A DNA stretch of 64,000 nucleotides, from contig JAQPZY010001628.1 in assembly GCA_029931535.1 (NCBI GenBank), forward strand, positions 4,664,501 to 4,728,500, given 5' to 3'. Shown one piece after another: positions 44,544-57,702 of this stretch. A program made the position numbers and the translations under genes. Under the pieces are notes generated by a model. The model made no database searches and was not told the origin of the DNA. It was given only the letters and a program-made list of their open reading frames with translations. Positions within the stretch are counted from its first letter, which is position 1. The number at the start of each line of letters is the position of its first letter. The stretch comes from Margaritifera margaritifera. Its lineage: Eukaryota; Mollusca; Bivalvia; Unionida; Margaritiferidae.

Positions 44544-45791
44544 TAACCAATGACTCGTACATGCAGATGTACAAGTCTCTGGTTTTAGTATTATGACCCT
44601 CTGAATGACGAGTTAAAGTTATGAAAGTCACGGGCTTCGCCTATTCAACATTCACTGTTAATCTGCAACTGAATGCATTTAATCTATAATAAAACATGGA
44701 CTCTGACAACATTCAAACACAAGCAATCGTTGATAGTTGATACACGCAGCACTTTGTTTCCTCCAACTTTTATAGGTCGTTGAGTGCTCTAAGCTATAGC
44801 TATCCCATAGTTTGATTTTAGGGGATAATCGGGTAAATTAAACCATAATTGACCGACTCCGCCCACATTCACTACGATGACACATAAAATCAATCAGTAG
44901 CTTACACATCATTTATATATAAACTATTTGTTTGATTTGTGTGTGTCTATAGTGTACAATGAATCATTATCACAGTCATACCATATTACTTGTGTGAAAA
45001 CTCAGATCTTTTGTAATGATCTGTGCAACACCTACAGTCGGTATGAGCTATGACAGATTATATTATGAGGTGTCGTTTTCTTAATTCCTTTTCCATAGAA
45101 ACATTATCTGGAACAACGTATGAAGTGTGTGTGTAGGGGGGGGGGGGGGGGGGGGGGGGGGGGGTGGGGGACGTGCCGGTCACATTCGCAAATAAATTTT
45201 TCAAAACTATTTTAGAAAGAAGCGTATATTTCTTAAAGCATAAGCCATCATTTAACAAGTAAGATACGGCCATTTTTCGAAAAGTGAATGCTCTAGCATG
45301 AGGGAAATGAAAAGCTGTTAATTTAAGTTTTCATTTACAAATTTCATCTTTCCGAATGATTCTTTTTAAAAAGCAAAATAACACACTTTGAAGTTGCCTA
45401 ATGTGGGTTATATTATCCAAATCCTGTCTTCTAAATTGTTATTTCTGTATTGAACTACATCGGATCTGATAAAATTTAATCATAATTCTCTCCAATAAAA
45501 CTTACAAATCATAAAAAAGGGTATAAGTATATAAGTTACCATTTCATTTTCAAGGAAGTCCCTTTTCAATACATGTCTTGTTATGAAAACCACTACTTAA
45601 GAAAGTATTGCACATTAATCATGGGATTACGGGTTTTTAGCAATTTTTAGGCCTATGTATCAAGAATTTTGCGTACAATGCACCCCCTGGGAGCGGTTTG
45701 TCGCCACCATGTGTGCTTATATACTTTAGATAAAAAATCGCCTTAAATTTTCTTTTGTGCACGTCCGTAACAGGAATAAATGTAATTAAAA
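44544..45791. other. Unassigned DNA with a long poly-G run
   Basis: A run of about 29 G at 45136-45164 then TGGGGG, preceded by a short GT repeat. No gene recognised. Confidence 0.45.
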
Positions 45792-45865
45792 ACTAGCTTG
45801 TACACATCGAGTTCCACTAGCTTGTACACATCGAGTTCCACTAGCTTGTACACATCGAGTTCCAC
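45792..45865. repeat. 24-bp tandem repeat, 3 identical units
   Basis: The unit is ACTAGCTTGTACACATCGAG plus TTCC. Units are identical. Confidence 0.93.
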
Positions 45866-46856
45866 GTCTATGTTCGCGCTAGCTAACGTCAAAATCGCCA
45901 AAAGAGATCAAACTTTTCAGATGTCGATCCGTTTCAATGAAAACAGTAAATCTGGTTGTTGAAATATTCAATATGTGTTTGGTTGTCTGCCACGTTTCAG
46001 TGTAAAGTCTCTTACGGCCGGTAGTGTAACGTATTTTCCAGGTTATAAAAAAGGGACTTGGTTTCTGATGGAAGATACGTGTAAAAATACATAATTTAGC
46101 ATTAAATCAATCATCTATTAGTTTCAATAAAATATTTCATAGAAAAAAAGAATTATTATATAAAACACTGGTAGATAATTTGCGAAGACTGAAATTGAAC
46201 GAGAGCAAAATCCAAATGGAAATTCTACACTGTAACTCTGTTCAGATAAACCAGATATTCAAACATGTCAATGTTTTATTGGTTACTTAAGTGCTTGATT
46301 AAACTTTTTTTAATAATGTTAGCGTCCACGGAAAAGACAGTAATGCAGTGATGACTACTAAATCAAGATGGAAAATCAGTCAAAGCCAATTATATTATCT
46401 CATTTATTTACTAATACAATAGTGCCTGGAATATTTTCTAGCATTTGTTAGATGGAGGATATGAGGGACAGTGTCCCCTGCCCTAAGGATCCTACTTGCA
46501 ATACTGCTTAAGATGTTTGAGAAGATCAATTTTTGAAAGTACGTAGCAAAACTAAAAAATTATAATTTTACAGTATGGTCGTGGATTTTTTTTTGTTGTT
46601 GTTTGTTTTTTTTTTTTTTTTTTTTTTTTTTAACGTATGTACACCTTGCTCTGTAATTGTATCCTTCTATTCGTGGATGGATATACTGGATCGATACTGG
46701 ATGCTACAATTGCAAACTCATGGAGAATTCGGCCTAAAAAAAAAAGTCTAACCATCCTAACGCAGTCTTATCAAAACTACAGCCATTTATAATTTTATCA
46801 GACTTAGGCAGTTTTTGCGATAATATTTCCCCAAGTAAATATTCCGTAACTATTTC
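45866..46856. other. Unassigned DNA with poly-T
   Basis: A T-run interrupted by G occupies 46585-46631. No gene recognised. Confidence 0.4.
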
Positions 46857-47032
46857 AATGTATGTATGTATGTATGTATGTATGTATGTATGTATGTATG
46901 TATGTATGTATGTATGTATGTATGTATGTATGTATGTATGTATGTATGTATGTATGTATGTATGTATGTATGTATGTATGTATGTATGTATGTATGTATG
47001 TATGTATGCATGCATGTATGTATGTATGTATC

Positions 47033-47066
<34 letters not shown>

Positions 47067-47067
47067 T
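46857..47067. repeat. (ATGT)n then (TTA)n microsatellite
   Basis: About 43 ATGT units (46857-47030) with a few ATGC variants near the end, then a TTA run (47032-47067). The repetitive open frames across it are artefacts. Confidence 0.98.
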
Positions 47068-47559
47068 TAAACTCTTGTCCATTATCCCGCTACACCGTGC
47101 TCTTGACATATTTCCTTAGTACCTCCATGCATAACTTTACCGGGATATACTTTCTATTGTACATTTTGTAGATGGCGTTGATTCTTCGCCACGCATGGCG
47201 TCCGTCCTTTGTTCCCAGCCTGGAATTAGGTCACAACATTTTTGTTCTCTCCGTGAGAGGCACGATACTCCCTTTTTTGATTTTTGTTATACTACTTTCT
47301 TGGGCTGATGCCAGGATAAAATAGATATGTAGTTTACCCGTTTTAAGACCGTTTATCAACAAAAAAGTCTTTTTGCTTTCTTCTATTTTTGATCCTTTGT
47401 TTGCATATTTCTCCGTTATTCAAACATATTGGAGTCAAGAATTTATCTTGGCTCTTGTGTTTAGTGTTTGTTTTCTGGATGTAATTTGTTTCTTCCCCTA
47501 ATGAAGAGCTTGTTTAGCTTGAAAGGATTGGAAACTGTTTTGTATTTGCGCCGTTATCA
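47068..47559. other. Unassigned DNA
   Basis: No gene or repeat that I can support. Confidence 0.4.
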
Positions 47560-47597
47560 ATTTGTGTGTGTGTGTGTGTTTGTATATATACATACAT

Positions 47598-47658
<61 letters not shown>

Positions 47659-47670
47659 CACACACACATA
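47560..47670. repeat. Compound TG/CA/TA microsatellite
   Basis: A TG run (47562-47580), then mixed ATAC, a CA run, a TA run (47612-47655) and a second CA run. The TG and CA runs are inverse complements and could pair. Confidence 0.95.
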
Positions 47671-48160
47671 GTGTTTTAAGAGCAGAATGGACATAAATAA
47701 ATGTTCCAGCCTCATACATGTCGGTTCACATGACAGATTACATGTAGATACGGTGATATGCTGGTTATATTTGATATAGAGTGTACTTTACTGACAACTT
47801 AATGCCGTGTTATACTTATACGTAGCATATTTACTTATGTCACTACAAGTATATGCACACCAATATTATTGCTTTATTGATATGGATTCTATTTTGTTTT
47901 TCAGTGCACGTTAATGTTTGTGGGTATCTGATATGATTGTTCTTTCCTCCTATGACTCGATAACACTTGACTGCCATGTGTATCACCTTTTCCGTATCCA
48001 AAAAGCAAGTTAACGTCAAGAAAATTACATTAATTGACGTACTTATATCCAGTATGTTTGCTTCCTAAAGAAATTTCAAGTTTTATGTTAGTAATAAAAG
48101 CAATGAATTTGTAAGCAAATGACATAAATATGAAACCCGCTCATTTTCTGTGGCAACCCT
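47671..48160. other. Unassigned DNA
   Basis: No gene or repeat that I can support. Confidence 0.4.
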
Positions 48161-48502
48161 AACCAGCTTGTCAGAACGTTCTTAGTTACCTATAGGAGTG
48201 GGCTGAGGGTAGTCCATATGTCTAAATACCAACTAGCTTGTCAGAACGTTGTTAGGTACCTATAGGAGTGGGCTGAGGGTAGTCCATATGTCTAAATACC
48301 AACTAGCTTGTCAGAACGTTGTTAGGTACCTATAGGAGTGGGCTGAGGGTAGTCCATATGTCTAAATACCAACTAGCTTGTCAGAACGTTGTTAGGTACC
48401 TATAGGAGTGGGCTGAGGGTAGTCCATATGTCTAAATGCCAACTAGCTTGTCAGAACGTTGTTAGGTACCTATAGGAGTGGGCTGAGGGTAGTCCATATG
48501 TC
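48161..48502. repeat. 70-bp minisatellite, about 4.9 units
   Basis: The unit has AACTAGCTTGTCAGAACGTT, GTTAGGTACCTATAGGAG and TGGGCTGAGGGTAGTCCATA. The inner units are virtually identical and only the first is diverged, so the expansion is recent. Confidence 0.96.
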
Positions 48503-49951
48503 AAATGTAAAAATATTCCATTCCGAGCAACGTGAGGGGTGGGTTGCTATTATGTATTTTTTAATTTATAGTTTAATTTTAAGATAACTCTTTAAATCAA
48601 TGGCAATACTAGGGAATATTTGTGTTAACAATAATTTTGTTGTGATACTAATGCTTTGATATAAGAAAACAATAAAACAAATAAAGAAAGAAAGCACTCT
48701 GGGCTCAGAGATAAAATCACTTGTTAAGTTTTTCAAATACCACCACATCCACACCCACACCCCAGATACCTCATTTATACTGGGTACGCCACGCGTGACT
48801 AAACTGAAGCGCAAAATGTTCCCTGCTGGGCTCAGTCCAACGAGTAATGAATTGGCTACACGATTTGCTCGTGCAGGACAGCATACATATTGTAGGTGGG
48901 ACATCAAAAAGTTTATTGGTAGAGAAATCGGAGGCGCTTTATAGCGCGAATTTTCGCTATCAGTACCCTTTGAGCCCCCCGCCCTACAATATACCCTGTC
49001 TCACACTTGAGAATATCGTCTAATTGATTTATTGTATGACCGCAGCTTTTTTTCCTATTTGTATGTCATGAGCTTTCTTATTTCCAATGTGTAATATATG
49101 ATTCCCATACGCTGCTGGTTTCCTTTATTTAACGTTGTGACATTGTGCCATATATAAAGATAATCTGAATGTAGCCAATTATTTTCAACTGCTTAAGTGA
49201 TCATAAGATAAGATTAATTTATAGTCGGCATGATTAAAACAGCATATAAAATTAAACGAGCTTCTTACCGACATTATGTAAAACAATAAAAACATTAAAT
49301 TAATATGATTTGCAAAACAGGCAAATATCGCATAATACATAAATACAATGAGACAAATCACATAGCACACCACTTAAAACATGAGCAAGCAAAACATTTT
49401 AAAGAAGACAGTATTTAAAAGTAATTTTAGTGTTTTGGGTGACTAGAACAAACGTTGAGGTTATTCATCCGTAATATCATTGACCCTTTTGTTTGGAATA
49501 GATCAATACTATGGTGTGAAGAGATATGTGCATGTGCTCACATAGAGGGATTGTTACAAAACAATTTTGAAATGTTTTCGACTTTGTCATTTTCTGGTGA
49601 AGTTTTAGAAACTAAAAAAAATTGCTTGTTTATGTGGTAGTTGATTATTTTTTATTTATTTTTACGTATTTGTAATTACAATACTGTAATATAGGTACTC
49701 CAATCAGTTAACATTAGTTGCAATGTATAGTTTCTGCTGTGCTCATTGGAAGTCATATGGGCAAAATACATCGTGTAATAATCTAAAAGAGCACGTCAAT
49801 CTTAACTGAACCATCTTACATACCGTAAGCCCTTACGTTGTAATGAGAATATCACGAGGAGACAGTCCATTGTAACTACAGCTACACATTTCATCATACT
49901 CGAGTCTCGTCTATATCATCAATATCGTCATGTGCACATATGCTGGACCGT
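48503..49951. other. Unassigned DNA
   Basis: The longest frame is on the minus strand (48566-48907, 113 codons). It ends in a hydrophobic stretch but matches no family I know. I see nothing firm here. Confidence 0.35.
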
Positions 49952-50115
49952 CTGTAGCGTACTAACGTGGGGGGGGGGGGGGCGGACGGGGCGGTTACAA
50001 AGGGCGCCATAGGTCTTAGGGCGCCAAAACAGCTGATAAAAATTCGGGCCTAGTATTCTGGCCCTTTGGGCCATCATCGTCGCCCCGGGTGCCATTTACC
50101 CTTAGTACGCCACAG
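49952..50115. mobile_element. Small hAT-like MITE
   Basis: The left end CTGTAGCGTACTAACG and the right end CTTAGTACGCCACAG (complement CTGTGGCGTACTAAG) are inverted repeats. The 8-bp flanks TGGACCGT (49944-49951) and TGGACAGT (50116-50123) match at 7 of 8 positions. The inside is GC-rich, with a poly-G run and GGGCGCC words. It has no coding capacity. Confidence 0.8.
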
Positions 50116-50123
50116 TGGACAGT

Positions 50124-50549
50124 GCTATGTGATATATGAACAAGACTAGTCTACCTCATTTTGTCACACGTGTTTGACCATTTTGAAGACAGGGTGGGAA
50201 ATGAAGACATTATTTACAGCAGGGACTAAATATAACACGAGGATTGGAAATTCCAGAGGGCTGCCAAATATCACACGTTCGGTGGAGCAGCAAGATCAAA
50301 GGCAAAGTTAATTTGCCCTCAGGCTATAAACCTGTATGTGCTTACCTAGGTCACAGGTTGAACTTATCGTGAAAGAATGGATAGTTTATTCAACTTTAAA
50401 TATACATGATGTTTATGGCCTTAACTCGAACAGTGTCAACATAATGTACTTATACAATAAATGTATTTACATATTCGCGAAACAATTATCAAGGAACAAA
50501 CAAAGACAGAAGTGATCATGTTATCTCTTAATTTTATGGAGAAAAAAAT
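50124..50549. other. Unassigned DNA
   Basis: No gene or repeat that I can support. Confidence 0.4.
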
Positions 50550-51130
50550 GTATTTAGCTAGTCTAATAACTTTATTTTTAGACTAAGAAGGCACGAGAGA
50601 TTCAGTTTTACGTAATGTAGGACAAAAGCAAAAGTACGGAGGTAAATATTTGTTTCGAAAGTCACGATAGAAAGGACACACAAGGAGGAAGTGATACTCT
50701 GTCCAAAACATATTTTGATTACATCATACACAAAACCTCTCATCTCTGGATATGTTTCTATGACAACCTAATTCAACAGCAAGAGTATCTGATACTGTCC
50801 TAAAGCGAGTGAGAGCTATTCTAAATTTATCATTTGAAATTGGATAGAGATATGCTTCCAAGTCAAAATTGTTTTTATACATAGTATAATAAGTCAATTT
50901 AATATAAGCTACTAAGGACTCTCTCCATGTTTCAGGGTTCGTCAAACATCATGGCGGCGGGCAGTAGTGGTCTGGCACTGGCTCTTACCATTTTATCACT
51001 TTGCATTAATTTTTTTAATGAACACCAATTGTATGTACCTTTAGAAGAACTTGCCAATGTCTCTGAATACTGTCTGAGTAGAAATTGAGAAAATATAAAT
51101 GCATTTTGATGGACTTTTGGACTTTCCAAT
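50550..51130 (-). mobile_element. LINE relic E, C-terminal end
   Basis: The minus strand reads LLRQYSETLASSSKGTYNW, SLVAYIKLTYYTMYK, LYPISNDKFRIALTRFRTVS, LGCHRNISRDERFC and, after a frameshift, EYHFLLVCPFYRDFRNKYL followed by PPYFCFCPTLRKTESL. The C---C / H / C arrangement and EYHFLL-CP-Y are the C-terminal knuckle of CR1/jockey-type LINEs (family knowledge). A poly(A)-signal-like AATAAAG follows the stop. The region around 50945-51010 includes a GC-rich piece (GCCGCCATGATG on the minus strand) that does not fit the LINE. Confidence 0.8.
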
Positions 51131-51229
51131 TACCGCAAAATAAGTACTCATTTCCCGTCATACGCCAAAAGATGGGAATCGGTTATTCCAGTTTCAAATT
51201 TACAAGCTTACCTCTGCATTTATATTTTA

Positions 51230-53790
51230 CTGACCGGAGATGTTTCCCCTAATAGTATTAGATATAAATTTAATGATATTATCTCGGTCTTACAGTACAA
51301 TCTAGTAGATCTGTTTGTGTTATCAAAGACTAAAATTGACATTACTTTTAGTTCCGATTTATTTAATGTCAAAGGTTACAATCTTGAAAGGAAAGACAAA
51401 AATTGTAATGGTGGAGGTATACTTGTTTACGATAGGTCTGACGTACATTTCCGACGAATTGAAAGCCTAAATGTAACCAAATGTATGTTGAATAGGTGAT
51501 CTCGACTAAGGTCTCTTAAATACGGCATAAAGTCAAACCCTTAGATCAATCTTTGATACTTTCAATCAAACAAATGTCACAGGGAGCCCTACAAGCTATG
51601 TTCAAGATTGCTCCCCTTCCCTAATAATATCATTGCTACTAATCCACACTTCTTTTCTTATAGTATAAATTTCGAATGTGGCGTAAGTGACTGGCATGAT
51701 AGCCAAAACACTAAAAGAATACTATATTTCAAACAGACGTGAGAAAATCATGTTCAGAAGCTACACAAATTTTGATGAAAAACAATTCATTGATGATGTT
51801 AATACAACCTCTTATCAAGTCATTGACACAGCTGATGATATTTATGATAAATATTGGGCATATTAAAAGCTACTATTGGAGGTCGTTCATATAATCATGC
51901 TATAAAAAAAGAAAAAAATACCTCAAAAAGTCCCCACCCCACCCCACCCCACCCCCCACACACATGAACAGTGAACTTAGAAAGGGTTATTATAAAAAAA
52001 ACGTATGGCCCATACCAAATTTAACAAAATATAAAACTAAACCATTCTTGAAAACTTCCAAAAGCATAGAAATGTTGTCACCAATCTCTGAAGACAATGT
52101 GTTAGACGTTATTTCTTTGAAAGGTGCAGTGGTGGCCCAGAATCTAAAGACTTTTTTTTACATTAACATTGCAAAAACCATTGGGCAAAATGAACTCATA
52201 GATAACTCTATTATTCACCCTAGTATATAAGCTATTCATGGCAACAAACCACCTGAACAATACCATTCTCTTAAACTGAAACCTCTTGTACCAGAACAAG
52301 TTTTCAAAATTATGAAAGACCTTGATGCAAAGATATCTATAGGTGTTGACAACATACATTCTACAATTCTCAAATTATGTTCACCAGTTTTGTGATCATA
52401 TATTATTATCATGCTCTTTAATACTTGTATTGATCAAGGGAAATGTCCAGATCATCTTAAAGAAGCACAGGTAACCCCAATCTCCAAAAATCTGATCCTA
52501 TGGATAAGGGCAACTACAAAATGAAAACAGTCAGCATTTTACATTGCGATTCCAAATGTTTTGAAAGGCTTTTATGTAATCAGCTCCGATTGCATTTTTA
52601 TATTATTTGTCTATCTGTATTTAGAAAAGGGTATGGATGTCAAACCACAATAATGAAACTGGTGGAGGACTGGAGGGGCGCCCTGGTCAATGGCTCCAAT
52701 GTGGGTACAATACTAATGGACCTGTGCAAGGCCTTTGACAGTCTTTCGCACAGCATCATCATTGAAGAGATGAAAACCTAAAATATTTATCAGAACTCGA
52801 TCAAACTAATTGAAAACTAGTTGTATAACCGAGAAACAAAATACTTTAATCGGGGATCCTCATTTAGTAACTGGGATAAAGCCTCCAAAGGAGTACCACA
52901 ATGCTCAATAATAAGACCTCTCATATTTAATATCTTTATAAACGACATTTTCTACTTCACTAAACAAACAACGCTGTATAATTACGCTGCTGACAACACC
53001 ACATCTTACATCCAATAAAGATCCAAATAATATAATATCTGTTCTACAAAATAATAGCAAGATACTGACTGACTGGTTTGCAGACAGTGGTATGCAAGGA
53101 AACCTTCAGAAATTCCAAGTCATTGTTCTTGGCAAAAATGCACAAAATATATCCTATTTCACCAAAAAAAAACAACAAAAAAAAACAAAACATGAAATAC
53201 CCTGTGAGGACTGTGTAAAACTCTTTGGAGTAGATACCGACTCTCAACTAAATTTTAGCAACCACATATCTAAGATCTGTTAATTAGCGGCAAGACAATG
53301 AAACATCTTACAACGTCTCAATGACTATTTGTCTACTAATACGAAGCTATTGATTTGCAAATGCTTTATTAGATCAAACTTAAACTACTACCCCCTTATT
53401 GACATTTCTGTAGCAAACACAATTCATACAAAGTGGAATAAAATACACTATAAGACATTAATATTAGATGATTTTAATAGCTCACATGACTCTCTGGTAA
53501 GAAAAGCAAACCTTCCTACACAACACATCAGTAGATAAAGATATGTTGCAATCGAAGTATATAAGATACTTCACAAGAAAACACCTCATTACTTGAGTAA
53601 TCTGGTCACTTTAAAAAATTGCAGCTATAATCTTAGACACCAAAATTTGGCAACAGTACCAAGGGTAAAGACTACATGGTACAGTCAGCTCTCTTTTAAA
53701 TTTGACGCCCCCAGAGTCTGGAACAGCCTGCCCAATGAACTGACAACAACCCCAGAATTCAGCCACTAATTTGACTGAGTTTCTCTGGTT
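51230..53790 (+). mobile_element. LINE relic C, endonuclease plus reverse transcriptase
   Basis: With frameshifts and stops, the plus strand gives the full domain order of a jockey/CR1-type ORF2. Endonuclease: LSKTKIDITFSSD, GYNLERKDKNCNGGGILVY (51320-51440), VSDWHD (near 51690). Linker: NSELRKGYYKK. Reverse transcriptase: GDNFRKGYGC-like VFRKGYGCQTTIMKLVEDW (52620-52670), LMDLCKAFDSLSHSI (about 52712-52760), GVPQCSIIRPLIFNIFIND (52889-52948), YNYAADN (52976-52996). C-terminus: LFGVDTDSQLNFSNHISKIC, DFNSSHDSLVRKANLPTQH and PRVWNSLPNELTT (about 53708-53750). The catalytic YADD reads YAAD, and GVPQG reads GVPQC, so the copy is dead. A poly-pyrimidine/G stretch and (GTT)n near 53858 follow the end. 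Confidence 0.9.
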
Positions 53791-54639
53791 TAAATCCTGC
53801 TTCTATAACGTTTATTTTTAATTACTAACTTTCTTAGATTTTTTAATTTTTTAATTTTTGTTGTTGTTGTTGTTGTTGTTGTGGGTTTTTTTAGCTTTAA
53901 TTTTAACTACTAGCGCCTTAATTTTCTGATATCTTAATTAATAAATATGGCCTTTGTGCGTGCTTTTAACAATAAAACTGTCATGTTTTTTATCTAAATG
54001 TTCAAAGGTATGTCTTTCTGTGATGTGTTATATATGTTCAACCGATGAAATTCTTTATATAAAAAAAACCCAATTATATATGCATGTTATAAGCAGTTGT
54101 ATTGTTTTTTTATATGCTGTTACTGTTGACATTGTAATTTTTTCGATGTGTATTGTTTCCTTATAAATATGCACTATCTGCGTACCTGTCTGCTGCAGTA
54201 TGAAGTATTTGTGTTATGTCATGTCGGTAAAATAGCTCGTCCAGAGCTAGTGTTTTATGTTATCCAGACTACCAACGTTACACACAGTTTCTGGTATCTT
54301 GTATCTTGTGTGATTGTATAAACAGGTCATATAATCTTTGTTTAATTAGACTATGTGATATCATAACATGATAATGACTGAGCCATACAATAGACAGTCC
54401 TAATTTGTCTAGTGTATGTTGGATCCGGTAAGCCCAATTTTCTCCATTATATGTTATGCCAGAATCAACATCAGGTTTTCAACATAAAAAATTTGTTTCC
54501 GACAGCAAGGAATTACGGTTTCATAAAATCCTGGACCAAAATTGTGTCATTGGTATTTTTCGTATTATATAAAACGGTACTCTACCATGCTCTCTTATAA
54601 TGCATCCAAATGTGTACATTTCTTAACTTTCAAGATATT
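53791..54639. other. Unassigned DNA with a GTT microsatellite
   Basis: A (TTG)n run lies at 53858-53881. No gene recognised. Confidence 0.4.
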
Positions 54640-57600
54640 GCTAGAATTAGAATGCACATTTTCCAGGTGTTTTGCATTGTGAATCCCCATACTTCAGCAC
54701 CATAATGAATTACAGAAACTACTAACGAACCAAATAGATTGCATTTTTATGTGATTGGTAGAGACAAATAATATAAATTATTATACAACTTTTGCAAGGA
54801 AAATTAACCGTATTCACTTAAATATATTTTGTTCTTAACCATCCTCCATTCTTTAAAAAAGAAACGGTTGTATGTCTTCCTTTTTCAATGGTCATTATTT
54901 TGGTCTTATCAGTATTCACTTGTAAAGAGAACCTGTCACAGTAAGCTTTCAAATCATTTAACACTGATTGTAGAGCATCGTTGATTTAGCAAATAATACC
55001 GAATCATCTGCATACAACAAAAAAGATTCATTTAATTCATTGTAAACACACCTTCGAGGTCAGCATTGATATTTTGAACTATGTCATTAATACAGAAATA
55101 ACAATGGAGATAAAGGAGCACCTTGTTTGACACCAATATATGAGTAAAAAGAGTTTAACATTTGTACTTTATATTTAATACATGACGTTACTGATCAATA
55201 CATAGCTCTCAAAGTTTTGATCATTTTAGTACTACAACCTTCCTGCATCAATTTGAACCACATAAGAGATCTATTAACTTTGTCAAAAGCCATTGCAAAA
55301 TCAATAAAAGCACATTATACTTTATTACCAGTGCTCAAAATCTGTAAAAATATGGAATCAAGTAAAAATATACAGTCGACTTAGCTAACAATATATAGTT
55401 GACTTATGAGCTGAAACCCAAATTGATTATCATTATTTTATTGAACGTTTTGGTCCATTTAAACATTCTTTCATTCAATAAATTGGAATATACTTTGCCA
55501 CGTGCATTATTAAGCGTTATTCCTGGGTAGTTCTTTACATTTGTATCACCCTTTTTAAGTATTGGAACAATAAGACCAACACACCAGGCATCTGTATAAA
55601 TTCTACTGGTAAAAATAACATTGAACAATATTACAACAAATGAGGCAATTATATCACACGAACATTGATACATTTCCGAAAGTATTTAATACAAATTACC
55701 CACTTTTGTTTCTGGACAATGATTGAACAGCCTTTTTAACCTCATGTAATGTCGGGATCAGAATCCATAATATTTACGTCATCAGAATCACCAGCTATGG
55801 GATTGTCAGTACTGGAATCACAAGAACCATAAATATTCTTAAAATGCTTATATAAAACAACCTCTATCAGGTTGGAAACATTAGCTATCCTCTAAAATCT
55901 TAATTTTATTTATTTATTTCCAAAATATTTTCGAACATTTTGCCAATCCTGCTGAATGTAATCTTGTACGTTTTTCAAACCTTGTTATTACCCTCCTTTT
56001 GACTTTATTATATTTTAACCTGGCTTTAAGAAAATTCAGTATATTTTCATCTGTCTTGTGTTTCAAATATAAGTTTCTAAATTGATTGCAGTCTGAACGG
56101 GTTTGAGTACACTCTTCGTTAAACCATTCATTTTCCCTTAAAATAATTAACATTATTTTTTGCTAAGTCACACATGTTTTTTTATGTTTTGCCATAGTGC
56201 TTAAAGGCTGTGTCATATATCTAAGGTCTGTGAAATGTTTCACAGCTTCACTCACACTATTAGGATTATCTAATTACCTGGCAAATTCATTTAAATATTA
56301 CAAATGTTGCGTAAGAGAATTCCTCAAATCATCTATTTTTGAAATATAAATCATAATCCTTTTAGCCTCATCGTTGACCTCGTTTTTTTTTTGTAGTGCT
56401 TTGAAGATTCACATTCAACCTGTAATTAAAATATATATACAAAAGGAGCATAGTCAGCAAAAGAATTAAATGGTAAAACAACAAAATTGTTCCCAATGTC
56501 AAAATCACGAAAAAGGGAGTAAACAATAATCAATAACACTCCACCCTCTGGGTGTGACAAATGTTAATTCAAAAAGGCCATCGTCCTGCCCAAGCCTACC
56601 CACTGGCTATGATTATTCCTTATATACTGGGTAATTCTACACAGTCATTATATTTCAATGTGTCGGATATCAAAATAATATCGCCCGTACGAGAGTTTAA
56701 ATCCCCTTTCAAAACTATTTACCCGAAGATTCAAATTTAGCTATATTTTCTTCTAAAACTTCTAAAAGATCAACTTTTTCAATTTCATGTTCATGTACAC
56801 CAAGTAGACTAAAAATACATATAACCAAAACATACATTTGATTACAACCCAACAAAGAATGATCCAATGTAAACCACATAACACCTTCATTTAACTTATC
56901 AACAATGTCTATTTTTAGAAACTGTTTATACTACATGTATATTTAAATTCCACCTCGAAATCTACCTCTTGTTTTGCCCTGGTTTTTTTAACCATAAGAA
57001 TAATCAAATTTATAATCGCTGATAATTAAATCCTAAAAGTTATTTATATTTGTCCGTGTTTTATATAATACCATGATATCAAATGACAAAATAAACGAAA
57101 GACATTCATAGTCACGTATTTAACTTGTTAAACCATAAACATTCCAAGATATGAGAGTCAATTGTCCTCTGCGAAATCCCTAATTCTTATTAGAAACCCT
57201 GTATTACACCTCTGTCTAAACACAGTTTTCCCCGACAAGTCTACAAATGTTTCCCTTTTTTATTTCCGCCTTCATGACATCAATAAGTCGATTTATCCTT
57301 TTTGTGATTTCTTTTGGACACAGTTCCCTCACACCCAAGTTCTTCTCTTTCAACTTGTCCCTCTTATTGTAGGATGTGTTGCACTTTTTCCCAGTCATCA
57401 TACTTGTGAAATTACCCTTGAGACCGCCACCCCCAAATCGCCTTCGTCTGTTTTTTTTTTTTTTACCAGTCCTATGGGCTCTATCAATGGTATGGATGAT
57501 ACATCCCTAGCCTCCATCTCCAACTGAGTAGACATGAATTGACACACCAGTGACTCACAATTCTCCGTATCATTCTCCCCCATCCTTTTCCTTGAAACCA

Positions 57601-57702
57601 AAGTACATCAGGTTTTTCGTCATTGAGCACGTTTTTAACACGGAGCCACGCACCTCTGCTTCTTGTAATGATATTTATCTCCATTTTACAGTTATTTTCC
57701 AA
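54640..57702 (-). mobile_element. LINE relic D, ORF1-like, endonuclease and reverse transcriptase
   Basis: The minus strand, from high to low coordinates, shows: an ORF1-like start (INIITRSRGAWLRVKNVL, 57580-57702); the endonuclease start LTLISWNVYGLTS (about 57120-57165); later FTLDHSLLGCNQMYVLVI; VTPRGWSVIDYCL (about 56530-56570); a charged linker NEWFNEECTQTRSDCNQF (55990-56130); ending SKIFWK (about 55914); and reverse-transcriptase blocks CVGLIVPILKKGDTNVKNY, GITLNN, GVKQGAPLSPLLF-like and FLLYADDSVLFAKS (about 54975-55030). The reverse transcriptase is of the KKGD-NYRGITL type, different from relics A-C. Many stops and frameshifts make it inactive. I leave its clade open (RTE-like or similar). 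Confidence 0.85.
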
